From the NCBI GenBank assembly GCA_947034895.1, contig OX344761.1:79049839-79113838 (forward strand): DNA of 64,000 nucleotides, read 5' to 3'. The position numbers and the translations under genes are program-made. Positions within the stretch are counted from its first letter, which is position 1. The number at the start of each line of letters is the position of its first letter. The stretch comes from Rhytidiadelphus loreus. Taxonomy: Eukaryota; Streptophyta; Bryopsida; Hypnales; Hylocomiaceae. Below are positions 25,501 through 36,769 of this stretch, piece after piece. Below the pieces are notes generated by a model, which saw nothing but the letters and a program-made list of their open reading frames with translations, was not told the DNA's origin and made no database searches.

Positions 25501-26970
25501 TTCAGACCGCGCGGTCTGAAGTGTTCCGGCGTCCCTGAAATGGCCCGGAGTTGTCGACGTAGAAATTTCTGAGAACATTAGGTAAAATACTTTCAGACCG
25601 CGCGGTCTGAAGTGAATTCTTGATGCAATTTCCTCTAAATGTCGGACGAATTCTAGACCTACCCAACTTCATATCAATCAAGTTGAAGTAGTTTCAGACC
25701 GCGCGGTCTGAAATAATGAACAATCCCCAAAATGACCTGGACTAATTGGAGATCGACTTTGTCAAGTTAGTATATATACAGGTTCAGACCGCGCGGTTTG
25801 AAGTGATGCAAGGCTCCGAAAATGTCCTGGACAAACTGCTGATCAAATTATGTCATATTATTCTAGATATAGGATCAGACCGCGCGGTCAAAAGTGATAA
25901 AACGTCTGGACGAATTGCTGATCAAATTAGTCCATGTTGCTCTAGATACTGGTTCAGACCGCGCGGTCTGAATTGGTCCCCCGGCCATAAAATAGATGGG
26001 AACGGTCCGTTTAGACCGAGCGGCCAGAAGATTTCCTCAGTGGTAAATGCGATCATGTCATGTTGTCAAGACTGATCCATTACCGACGCCTCTAATTATG
26101 TAGACCCATTGCCATGGGGTCTGCACTATATCAATGGGCACGTCTGAGTAATAACCGAATGTTGGTAGATTCAGACCGTGCGGTCTAAACCATACCCAAA
26201 TATGCATCTCGAATAGAAGGCCTCTCCATGTTCATCTAATCACGCACCATGAATGAGCAATACACATGGATCACTCAGCCTCCTAGAAACCTAACACTTT
26301 TCGTATTGTAGATTCGATTCAAGAGTGATTGGATACAAAGTAAAAGGAACTAGACGCCACTATGGCTGGTAGCATTGTGCAGAGCCTCCAAAGGAGTAAA
26401 TCAGACCGCGCGGTCAGATCCTCGACGGATGACGAATAAAGGACCTACGCCAATCCCTGCCCAAGATAACAGAAGTAATGGTTGTCGACCCTGCGATCAG
26501 TATCTGTTAATTCTCGCCGCATATGTGGTAGACTAAGGCATGACAGGATTAGACCGCGCGGTCCGATCTAATAGATGAAGGACTGTTCCAGGTGATGGGC
26601 GAGACGAGATTAATGTCGTTCGTAGGGTCCTTTAACGAGGAGCATCGTCATCAGCCGAATAGAAAGGGAAGGCGTTTTAGACCGCGCGGTCAAAACCTCG
26701 AGCGGTAGATAATGTAGAAATACCGTCATGCTAGCCTGGTCTGTCTAGGCTATGAATCGTGTCCCTGGTTTAGACCGCGCGGTCAAAACCACGCCATGGA
26801 CTCAGCATAGCATGAAGGAGTATCGTCTTATCAGAAGTACGCTAGAATGCAATAGATCGTCAACGACCGTAGGAAATGAATCCTCAACTCGTTAGTGCAT
26901 CGCATGACCACTGCATGCTGGGCGTGTAGCAATCTCCTGAGTCGTCCAATTTAGACCGCGCGATCTGATT
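25501..26970. repeat. Type 1 palindrome array upstream of gene A
   Basis: About 13 copies, near 25501, 25591, 25692, 25783, 25876, 25952, 26011, 26169, 26400, 26548, 26674, 26769 and 26950. The first six are spaced about 75-100 bp, and their spacers share weak homology (recurring TCC..AAAATG.CCTGGAC and CTGATCAAATTA), so this part looks like an old tandem array of roughly 90 bp. In it the palindrome has stayed nearly perfect while the spacers have diverged. Later copies are spaced 60-230 bp apart and more are half-degraded (for example GCGCGGTCAAAAC). Confidence 0.9.
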
Positions 26971-28700
26971 TGAAGTACTGCTTGTGGACAGTGGCATGGA
27001 GTCATTCCTGGAGAGCAGTCTGCCGCTTGCGGGCTACTTGAGGCCCATCTCGCCTGACCGAATCCACGAGTCCTGGAAGCTGCACATCGAAAAGAAATTC
27101 CCCTTGGAGTTCGTCGCGTCCAAGTCATTGTGGACGATCGAACTAAATTTCCTGATGGGCTCCCCCATCTTCAATCTGGAGCTGGGATTCACGAAAACGG
27201 GGGATCCCCGATGGAAATCCTTCTCCACTTTGGTACTTGTGAATGTCCATGTGATGAGGGAGGCCATTCTCGTCGACGTGGTGAATGCCAGTAATAATGC
27301 ATTCGGAGTCATCGCCATCCATGTAGAAAATGAGATGACCTTCTGTAGCAAACGCCTCATGAAGAATTACGCGTCCGTCCCTCGTGCATATCAACTCTTG
27401 ATGGCCGAAACCCAATCGCACTACGAAGCCGTCTCTAGTGACTTCCACGAGACCGGAAAGGTAGCCAACTCGTACGTCGCCAAAGCGTTTGCCATTCACA
27501 ACAAATCACTGAGTGTGTCGCCCTTGAACGTCTGCCAGGGTGAAGGAAGTCGACCAATGGCTTCGCCAGAGGGGTCCGCCAAAAATGTCGCCAAGGCGTC
27601 GGGAGCGGAAACGCGTAGCCGGCCCCCCCCTGCGTCGGCCCTTGCTGGAGCATCCGAGCGTACTGATCCACTCCCACCGGTGCGTGGACCCATCCAACAA
27701 CCGCCACAGGCAATTCAATCGGCGGGCCGAGCCACCACAGCGCCGACTTCTCGGTCTAAACAGAAGGCCGTGAAACGGAAGTCAGCGGGCCCGCCCGTGG
27801 CGACGCAAGCATCCTCGGAAGAAGATGCGGGGCGCTAGGTCCGAACGAGACGCGTGGCCGAGGAATCGCATGGCACCCCCAGCTCATCGACCCACGAGGC
27901 CAACACGGAACCGGCAGAGGTGTCCGAGGAAGAGGCGCAAAAGATTGCGATCAAGAAGGTGAACGGGAAGTGGACCAAGAATCCACGAACCCTGCCCTTC
28001 GATGCCGACGCCGTCCCGGCTAGCGTGTCCGTGCCCGCGAAGTACAAGCGCAATCCGCGACGCAGCGTCGAGTTGGAAACGCGGATGCGCCTCAAGGCCG
28101 AAGCGGCGGCCAACAAGGTGTTCAAGGAACTGTCCTCGTACATGTACATATTCGGTCGGGGACAGTACTTCGAGTTGGACGTGGCCGACATGGTGAATGC
28201 CCAGGAGGAGTCGGGAATCATCGTGAGGCCCCTCGAGAATGACGGCGTCTTGGCAGTCCTGGACAGGATGGTGAAGGTGAACTACGCCAAGCAAATCCTC
28301 ACCGTCATGCCGGACACGCGTACCAGACCGACATGCTGGGCGGATTGCTGGAAGGCGCGGCCGCTGCTCATCATCAACGGGCAGCACACCTGGATGGCCG
28401 CCAAAGACATCATCTCCGGGAACACTACCGTCGACGATGAGAAGGTCGTCGCCCAAATGCACAGGTGGACGTGCGAAATCGTGTGGTCCCAGAACAAGGA
28501 CCACCTCCACGCGTTGTCCTCCAAGTGCAACGACAGAAACGTCGCGGGCCCGTACCTGTCGTCCCTGCCAGCAACACTCATGCATGTTCGCCACCTCTGG
28601 GAAAACGCGGGCAAGCCTGCGCAACATCGGAAGAACGCGAAGGTCATCATTGAAGGGGAGGACCCGAAGGTCTATGAGGTACGCACGACTTCCCTACGCA

Positions 28701-28901
28701 TTTCAGACCGCGCAGTCTGAATCCCAGTGATGCAATTCCGTCCCATTCCATATCGGTAGGCTCCCATTGTCCTCGTTACGCTCGTCACTTTTCTGATTCA
28801 TGGTCACTTCGGACCGCGCGGTCTGATCCCGCGATATTCCGACCTCGACGCCACTTGGTGTCGTGGATTGTTCGGTGACAGTTCAGACCGCGCGGTCAGA
28901 T
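28701..28901. repeat. Three type 1 palindromes inside gene A intron 1
   Basis: Copies at about 28701-28721 (GCGCAGTCTGAA end), 28806-28827 and 28880-28900 lie within the inferred 258-nt intron 28679-28936, spaced roughly 75-105 bp as in the upstream array. Confidence 0.8.
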
Positions 28902-30843
28902 CACGACACATACTCACCGCGCCGATGCGTGTCCAGGATTTCAAGGAGAAGGCGCACCAAAGCTTCGAGGCGGTGGGGAGCGCCAAGCACCGAAACGGGG
29001 GGGGGAGGACCTAGGACTTCGACAAGATGGGCGACCGAAAGATCGTCATGGCCTCGAATGCGACCTGGACCAGTTGGCAAGAGGTCTTCCAGAAGCACGA
29101 GTCCGGGGTGCTGCACGACATCGACACCGGCATCCCGTTCAACCAAATTCCGGACGGGAAGGGGGGCTCCAAGATCTACAAGTTCACGGCGATCAATCAC
29201 AACCAGATGAAGAACCTTCTGGGGATGGATGACGTTGCTGTAGGCGAGCTCGCGAGCAGAATCCTGGAGACGCCGCCCAAGGTCTACCTGAAGAGGCCGA
29301 CCAGTTGGACGGCGGCCATTCCCTTCGCCCAGTGGTGCACCAACAAGAAGCACAAGGCCGTGCTCATCTTCGAGATGAAGGAGAAGGCCGACGTCCTGGG
29401 CATCGACAAGGCCAAGGAGGTGATTTCCCAGGGGGAGGTCGTCCCTAAAGCCTGGCGGGAGTTTAAGGCACTGCTGTGCATTCGGGGGCACAACATGTGG
29501 GCCGCCATGCACATTGGGCAGAAGTGGCTCAGGCACCAATGTGGCTCGGGGAAGAAAACGATGGTTGCTCCCTCGGACGTCGTCGCCATGATCCAGCGAC
29601 TGCTCACCAACAACGAATGCTGCAACACCGTCAAGAGGTGTGCGCGGGCCACGGTCTGCCGGTGGGATCGCGCCAGGAGGTTGTTCGATCCCTTTGTCTA
29701 CGTGAAGCAGAAGCGCGAATGGGTGGAATACGTGGACGGACCCACCAGCATTCGCTTCTGCAAGGTGGGAATTATGGATTTCCGCCTGTTCCCGGAGGTC
29801 GGGAATATGGAGATTCACTACGTGTACGAGAAAATCATCAAACAAGTCTTGCGGGTCTCCCAAAATACCATGGCCAAGGGGGTCCACACGTGGATGCTCA
29901 TCATGGGCGCCGAGAGGGTGGTGGGAGTGGAATAGGCGCTCAAGAAATTCTTCCCCGAGCATAACACTCGGCGCATCGCGACGTACGTGTATTCCAAGGG
30001 CGAGATGAACTATTACACCAGGGGGAAGGACAGGGTCATGTACATTCAGCGAACCACGAAGCATTTCACGAACTCCCCACTCGTCAATGTCGGGGAACCG
30101 ATTCCCCGACTCTCGGCTGCCGAGGACAAGCCTCTGGCGACGGATGACGTCAGGTACAAGACTCGGGAGCTCTGTCGCCACGATAACCCTTTGATCTTGA
30201 CGAATCGCGAACTGCGATACGAAGTGTACCTCCGCTTCATCGACAAGTTCTGCAGGGACCAGGGAACGGTCATGCTCGTCTTTGCGGGATCCAAGCCCGT
30301 CTCCGCGTGCTTGGTAAGCTCTCCACCCTATCCCGTTCTTGCTTCCAATGTAGAGCTCATCTAACCGTCTGAATGCGTCATTCGGAGAATTCATGCCGTG
30401 TGCCTTGTTTGGCACTACAGATGTTGTGTCGGAGCTCCGTCTCCTTCGTGCGCCCCACCGACAAGTGCCTCCTGCGCCAAAGCGTGCACGCTCGAATCGG
30501 TACACAGATGTGGCCCGACATCTTGGTGCCGCAGCCGCACACCCTCGACTTCATCTACGACCCCAAGTCTCAAACACGGAGGCTCCAAGACCCCGACCCC
30601 GTGGAGAGCGAGTCTTCGGATGATGAAAGAGAGGGCAAGGAGGAATCACAAGAGGGCGCCCTCAACCTCCGCGATGGAAGCGACTCCGACTCGGAAGTGG
30701 AGAAGGAGAAGGACGAGGACGACGAGGACAAGGATGAAGATGAAGACGTCGACCGCGTGGGAGGGCGAGACGGCGAAGGCGACGACGTTTCAGACCACGG
30801 AGATGCCTCGGTGTCCGGCGTCCACTTTGTCCAGAGGGAGACG

Positions 30844-31129
30844 GATCAGACCGCGCGGTCTGATTCGACGCCAGCCTCCCCGCGGAGCTCGAGTGCGCCT
30901 CCGCGCAGGAATCAGACCGCGTGGTCTAATATGCACCCGCACACTCCTCTCTCTCCCTCCAACCCCCCCTCTCCCTCCGCAAACCGACTACTGTCCCCTC
31001 CACCTCCACCTCCATCTCCTCGCACTCCCTCTGCTTCCCCCCGACCTGAAGATCCGGCCCAGCAGTCGGATCCCGTCACCCAATCTTCCGAGGATCGCCG
31101 CGCTCCAGTTCTGATCGCGCGGTCTGAAA
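30844..31129. repeat. Type 1 palindromes within the gene A reading frame
   Basis: Copies at about 30844-30865, 30910-30930 and 31110-31129 are read in frame as DQTARSDS, NQTAWSN and LIARSE, in a Ser/Pro-rich linker between the acidic run and the coiled coil. The frame stays open through all three. Confidence 0.8.
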
Positions 31130-32941
31130 CACGGCCACATGTCTTCCGCGTTCCCACTCCCCGACCGCAAGCGGCTGCAGTGGAGGTGTCCACTCCTGTG
31201 GAGGAGTCTCTTCCGCCCCCTCCCCCGAGAATGCTCATTTAGGACCTGCAGGCTGATTTGGCTGCATTGCAGAGACTACTGTCTTCGGCCAAGCAGGCGG
31301 AGGTGGCGAGTGTGAGGACCGACCTCGCCGCCTCTCCCGCGAATCCCAGTGATGACTCCATGGAATGTAGGATTCAGGCGTCGCAGGCGATTGTCCAGGA
31401 ATTGAGGTCCATCCGCGATCCATCCGATCTCAATGGGGATGAGAACATGATGAAGCTGATTGGTGCACAGGTCAGCGTCGACATCCTGGAGTCGGAACTG
31501 CCCGCCGCCAGCGCGGGCGAGCTTCTGTTCATGGCCCATACGCGCGCCGTGTACCGGCAACTTGCCCTCAAGTCCACGAATACAAAGAGCAGCCCAATCG
31601 ATCTGGACGAGATGGACGATGGAGACTTGAACAACCGACTGGCCTTGGCAGCAACCGGCAGAGACGAGTACAGCAAGATGGCCAAGGCCGCGGCGGAAGC
31701 GGCAACATCGGATGCGGGGACTTCCTCCGAGGCAGGAGGGACTCCGGCCACGGTGGACATGGACGCCAAACCCATCCACATGGACGTCAAGGCAGGGATC
31801 AACCTCGCGTACGTGGAGATGATGCTCGAACGGGAAAGGCAGAGGCACTCGTGGGCGCTCGACAAGCGTAATGACGCCATCGACAACCTCGTGAGGGATT
31901 TAAGGGAGAAGGATCGGGAGCTCAAGAGGGAGAGGGAGGAGAGGGAGCGGGTGGAGGAGGAGAAGAAGGTGAAGCGGAAGGCCAAGAAGGCGCAGAAGGA
32001 GAAGGAACTCGTAGAGGAGCGAAGGCTGCAGGCGGAGAAGGAAATGGAGTACAGGAGGGATCGCGAGACGAACACTTTGCTGCTCAAGCAACTGCAGGAG
32101 CAGATTCTAGCGAAGCAGGCCGCGCAGGCAAGTGCCCCTCCGATGGCTGTGACTCCCATTCCTGTGAGCGAGCTCTACAACGTCTCCGGAGTCTCCACTA
32201 CGAATTCGATTTCCACCGCCACGGCCACTGCAGCGTCCGGACTTCGACAACTGGGTTCAGGAGAGGCTGCAAATATTTCGGTGAGTGTCGTTGACGATCC
32301 AGACAGATTCGATGACCTAGCCCTCAGTCAATTTCCGTTTGTGCATGTCGCTGGGCTAGTGCATCGTCCGAGCATCCACAACGATGACCCTTACGACTTG
32401 GAAGTCGACTTGGGAGATATGGAGGTCTCCTTCACTAACTTGACCCAACAGTATGCTCCCTTGCAGGCCCCAATCGCTCCGGCAATGCCCCTTGCGAGGC
32501 ACGAGGAGCATGCGCCAGTCGACTCACCCTCCGACGACGTCCAGACTCCCACGGTGGGTAACCCCTCCACATAGCTCCCCATCTTTTGAATTGCGCTTCC
32601 AGGTGTGGAAGCTATATGAGGGTGTTATGTCAGGCCGATCGAAGGTCGTCCCGACGGGTCCACCGTCCATGGAGCGACAGGCCCATAGATGTAGGAGCCC
32701 TTTTGGCAAGGCCTGTGACGATTTTAGTTGTATAGACATTTTAGTTGTACAGACGTGATTTTCGGATTGTTCGTGAAACACTGTTCGTAAAGTTTGTACA
32801 AACATTGTATTCTATTTGTAATATATCGGTTTCGTTTTTTGGCAATTCGTGTTTTTGGGAATTCGTGGCGTTAAGTGATGTGCAATGTAGAGTGTTGTGC
32901 ATTGTGCTTTCTATCCCGAGTCCTCTTGGGCAATGTAGTTA

Positions 32942-34419
32942 CGCTCTTGGCAATTGGCATTTGCGGTTCAGGGTGGCCATGCTCTTGGGTTGGGCGAAGA
33001 GTCTGCACTGGTACACTGTCGACCGAGTTGCCCTCCTTGTCCGCCACCGATGGCACTGGAGGCTCCCACCATTGCTGAGTCCCCCCTCCGGTCTCTGAGG
33101 TGGAACTCCCCCCTCCGCAAGCTGCACAGGTCGTGTCTCCCATCGTCGTGGGTGTCCAGACTCGCGCTGCCAAGAGGCGTGCCACCACTCCCGTCGCGGC
33201 CACCACTCCGGATGTAACAAAGGTGAGGCTCGATCTCCTTGCATCCCTCTGCTCACTGCCTCTGTAGCGCTTGCTTAGATAGTTTGTAGGGATCGGACGT
33301 GGATCTCGTTTAGAAAGAGGATGATAATGGACAAGGGTTCACGTCTCTGTGTTCAAGCCTCCCACACCTGTTGGGGGGGGGGCGCATTTTCAATTGTGGA
33401 CTCCCGTTTATTCAATTTTCAAATACTACTTTGAACAAGGGATTTCGCATACGCAGGCCTCGTTGCCGTTGCCTGCGCCGCCGCCTCCCGTTGCTTTGCC
33501 CTTGTACAGTTATTTTGTTGTCTTGGAGTTGGAAGGAGTCCTATGCCAAGTTGAGCACGTCGGGCCCCTCAGATCCGATCGCTCGCCCGCAGCAAGCGCA
33601 CCATCGGAGGACGATTACGATCCGACGAAACGCCACGTCTTCGGCGAGTTCTCCCTCTCGTGTCGTCCGGAAGTGCGCGAATTCCTCAGAGGCCTGGCGA
33701 AGAGGTTTCGCTTGTCTATGTGGATGAGGCTGCCGGCCGTCGTGGCCAATCCCATGATCGATTTCCTCTTCCGCGGCTTGGAGCGCTCGTCCATGCGCGT
33801 GCTCACGCTCGAGGACTTCACCTCCATCGTGGAGAGACGATCGTGGCGGTTGTGCAGGTGTAGGCCCCCCCCACACCTCCCCTCGTTGCCTTGTCCGGCG
33901 CACCCCTACCAACCCGAGTGGGATACTGACGTGGACGAGGACACGTACGTTCAGTTCCCCGACCATCCCGAGGGGAGGCTGAGGCTCAAGGTTCTGCACA
34001 AGGCCGTCTAGGATGGAGATAGGTTCAAATCCGGCACGTTCAGGGCCAATTCCAGCAACACATTGCTCATCGATTCCTCCCCCGAGAGCAACATCCTCAA
34101 TCCCATGCACAATGCCATCTTCCCATTGTCGTACATTGGCAGCCCGCACGATTCCACCCTGGACAGGACGTTGTGACTCTATCTCAAGGGCCTACTAGAG
34201 TCCGGTCTTAGCATGTCACAGTACGTGTCTCGGAATCCGTTTTTCGGAAACCTCACGACGCCCTTTTTCAGACTCAATGTGCGAGGGTTAGCTGCGTTGC
34301 AAGACAGGTCTCTCTTGCTGGAGTATCCAGAGTTCGTCGGCACGTACAGTAGAGACGGGAACGATCATTTCGTCTGTCGAAGAGCGAAGCACATGGTGCA
34401 AAAGAAAGAAAAGGGTTGA
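32942..34419 (+). pseudogene. Gene B: FCP1/NIF-type HAD phosphatase-like gene, degenerate
   Basis: Two exons: about 32942-33222 (5' end uncertain; ends ACAAAG|GTGAGG) and 33457-34419 (TACGCAG|GCC to TGA), phase 0. Exon 1 is Pro/Val-rich with a basic stretch (TRAAKRRATT). Exon 2 matches the FCP1 homology (NLI-interacting factor) fold: a hydrophobic first strand, CRPEVREFLRGLAKRFRLSMW, NTLLIDSSPESNILNPMHNA and AIFPLSY, then LYLKGLLES and YVSRNPFFG. The family nucleophile motif DxDx(T/V) reads ELEGV here, so both catalytic Asp are Glu and the later DDSP is DSSP; phosphatase activity is unlikely. In-frame stops: TGA 33076, TAG 34009, TGA 34174. The last aligns with an Arg-Leu-Tyr-Leu stretch of plant relatives, suggesting CGA to TGA. 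Confidence 0.6.
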
Positions 34420-34917
34420 TGCACCAAGCGGAAATGGATGGGTGTGCAGGGGCTGCGCCGCGTTCGCGCTTTCGGCGGGCACTTCGTCGACAGTGCGCGA
34501 AGGGGCCCTTAACAGATGAAGCGACGGCGGACCCAGACGACGGAAGGAGTGGGCTCCTCCGACAGTTGCGAGGCGCCGGGCGAGGTGGGCGACGCGGGCG
34601 AGGACGTGACCTCGACTTCCCTATAAGAAGACATCACTGTTGACGAGCGCGTGGTGCGACGGTGTACGTATGTGGTAAGGTGGGTTGTTTGCTCCCTTGG
34701 GATGAATTGAGGTACGCAGGGGACGACGGATGAGTTTGATGGAGAAACAATTTTTTCCCGCCCTACACTAGGCTGTAGTCTAGGATGGGGTGAAATTGTT
34801 TGTCCATTGAATACTCCATTGCTCCTCTTTTCCCACTCTGAACTTTGTCTTTCCGGAGCTCGTCCAGAAAATCGCAATCACGTTTGCACGGTCGTGACCA
34901 TTGTCTTCGTTGTGCAG
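34420..34917. other. Noncoding DNA after gene B
   Basis: No recognised coding region. A candidate acceptor (CGTTGTGCAG|GAT) at 34917 leads to the next block. Confidence 0.35.
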
Positions 34918-35103
34918 GATCCCTCCGGGCAGTCACCTCCCCAAGTGGCCGACGCGACGAAGGTTGGAGTGTCAACGCCTGCAGTTCAGACCGCGCGGTC
35001 TGAACCGTGGGCAGCATCCTCAACTCGTCTGCGAAGGTTACGACGGAAGGCTGCACAGTCGCGTTCCAAGTCCAAAGTCCGGTCTACCCTTCATTGCTTT
35101 TAG
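34918..35103 (+). CDS. Possible 3' exon: basic Ser/Arg tail containing a translated palindrome
   Basis: After the acceptor TTGTGCAG|GATCCC an open frame of 61 codons reads through PPQVADATKVGVSTP, then VQTARSEP (the type 1 palindrome at 34984-35005), then an Arg/Lys-rich tail (RLRRLRRKAAQ), to TAG at 35101. It may be the terminal exon of gene B or of a second transcript. There is no independent evidence that it is expressed. Its palindrome-bearing core is duplicated at 36330-36400, 36475-36545 and 37670-37745. Confidence 0.35.
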   Translation, partial: DPSGQSPPQVADATKVGVSTPAVQTARSEPWAASSTRLRRLRRKAAQSRSKSKVRSTLHCF

Positions 35104-35359
35104 TAATAGCTCCACACTAACATTGCTGAACGTGGACTCATGGTGAGCCACGGATGACTTTCCCATACAACATAAATGACATTTACAGATGCATCTCATT
35201 AGAGATATTTTAGAAACATTTTCAAAATTTTAGAAACATTTTCAATTCATCATTCTTGTCAACAATATACTGTTTCCCACATTGGATAGACTAATACAAA
35301 TACCAGCATTTTTTTAACACGAGTCCCCGATCCCATAGAGCGTGGTTCCCTTCGTCGTA

Positions 35360-36305
35360 ACATCATTTCACCAACGCCAGTAGGCATCTATTTGCCGATC
35401 ATATCGTGTGGATGGTCGTTGTAGGGCACCTTGAGAAGGTCCGGAAAATATTCGTCCATTGTAGTGCTGACCAATTCGAACGTGCTGGATGGATCGTTGT
35501 TGAACTCGTCTCTTGTGTGGAGCGGATGCGCCTTGCGTTCACGGGACTTCCAAGGGCAACCATCGTTGGAGGTACACCATGAGAGCCACCGTCATGCGTC
35601 CCCCTCCGCCACATCCTCGCGTTCTCCGTGGGCTTCGACCGCAGCCGGTCTACCATTGCCGGGATGGGGACTGCCGTGGACAGGGTGCCTATCAACGCAC
35701 TTGTTGGCTGCTCACAATGCCCTCGAGTGAGAGTGGAGCAATGATATCCAACTCTGCTCATTCCTCGGAAAATGCACAGGAGCATGTGTTCGATGATTGC
35801 GCATTGTTGGATATGAGTGTTCCAATCTCACTTGAAGGCATTTGTTATCAGCAGCCAACAGGTGCGTTGATATGCACCTTTCACGGCAGTCCCCATCCCG
35901 GCAATGGTAGACCGGCTGCGGTCGAAGCCCACGGAGAACGCGAGGATGTGGCGGAGGGAGACGACGGTCGTACGGATGGGGTGCCCTTGAACGGTTGGAG
36001 GAGGGCATTCATGACAACGCCTCCCCTGGTTGTGCACTGGAAGTCTTGTGAACACAAGACGTACTCCGCTAGGCGGTGGGTTCTGGGATGTGAAGAGGAC
36101 GTTCTTGACGTGACCGTGGATGGGGTGTCCATGTCCTTGCCTCTTCTCATTACAAGAGCGGGTTCAGCAATGATCCATCCGGCAAAGGGACGACACCAAC
36201 ATGGGTCCGCACTACAGTGGACGAGCATTTGACCGCGAACCTCGGAGTGCCGTGCGAGGACCTCACGATGATGTCATCGGCGAATAGACTCTTGCTGGTG
36301 TTGAT
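35360..36305. mobile_element. Foldback element F1
   Basis: A long imperfect inverted repeat. The left part (CACCAACGCCAGTAGGCATC, ... CCGCAGCCGGTCTACCATTG, ... CTATCAACGCACTTGTTGGC) returns in reverse complement in the right part (GCCAACAGGTGCGTTGATA, ... CAATGGTAGACCGGCTGCGG, ... AATAGACTCTTGCTGGTGTT). The arms are about 430 bp with a centre near 35800-35830. There is no coding capacity beyond shadow frames. Family members follow at 36770, 37775, 38575 and 39990. Confidence 0.75.
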
Positions 36306-36769
36306 CAAGTTGGAGAGTCATCACGAAGCGACGATGGTTGGAGCGTCGGCGCCTGCAGTTCAGACCGCGCGGTCTGAACCGTGGGCAGCATCATCAGCTC
36401 GCACGCGGAGAACTCGGTAGGCATTGCTCCTTGCGCTCACGGGAATTGGATGCGCCTTGCGTCATCACGAGGCGACGGAGGTTGGAACGTCGGCGCCTGC
36501 GATTCAGACCGCGTGGTCTGAAATGTGGGCAACATCCTCAACTCGTCTGTGATGGTCACATTGACATTGCTGAACATTGCTACAACATAAATGACATTTA
36601 CAGATGCATCTCATTTATTAGAGAATTGTAGAGACATTTTCAGTTCATTCTTGTCAACAATATACTCATTCCCACATTGGATACACTAATACAAATATTC
36701 TCACTTTTTTAACACGAGTCCCCGACCCCGTAGAGTAGGCTTCTGTACATCGTAGCACGCAGATGAAAG

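Larger units (their letters stand above)
26996..32758 (+). pseudogene. Gene A: large unrecognised protein with GQH motif and coiled coil
   Basis: Inferred exons, all phase 0: 26996-28678 (to GAG|GTACGC), 28937-30313 (GTCCAG|GAT to TTG|GTAAGC), 30421-32553 (CTACAG|ATG to ACG|GTGGGT) and 32603-32758 (TTCCAG|GTG to TGA). About 1,780 codons. Exon 1 has an unknown N-terminal part, a Pro/Ala-rich basic linker, then PLLIINGQHTWMAAKDI (near 28351-28401), which recalls the GQH motif of ParB/sulfiredoxin-like folds. Exon 2 has a similar block, ALLCIRGHNMWAAMHIG. Exon 3 has an Asp/Glu run, a Pro/Ser-rich stretch with translated palindromes and a charged coiled coil (about 31820-32110). In-frame TAG stands at 27836, 29012, 29933 and 31240, with open frame on both sides. 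The last intron (49 nt) is doubtful. Either a decayed gene or one whose stops are bypassed. Confidence 0.6.

Noticed and set aside
25501..25975. CRISPR-like array (short palindromic repeats at regular spacing)
   Set aside because: Spacing is uneven, the spacers are related to each other, copies occur in introns and exons of eukaryotic-type genes, and there is no cas gene.
28901..30505. 534-codon minus-strand open frame
   Set aside because: Antisense shadow of gene A exon 2. His/Val/Leu-rich composition typical of reverse reading of GC-rich coding DNA.
2..34011. Genome-wide reassignment of TAG (or TAR) to glutamine as the main explanation
   Set aside because: DUF7869-like copy 1 has no internal TAR in about 959 codons and ends in TAA, gene B and gene C also have in-frame TGA, and the TAG at 34009 fits a former Trp as well as Gln. 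Kept only as an alternative.
35513..36232. Open frames of 100-240 codons across F1 and F2
   Set aside because: Both arms give mirror-image peptides on opposite strands, as expected for a long inverted repeat without a gene.
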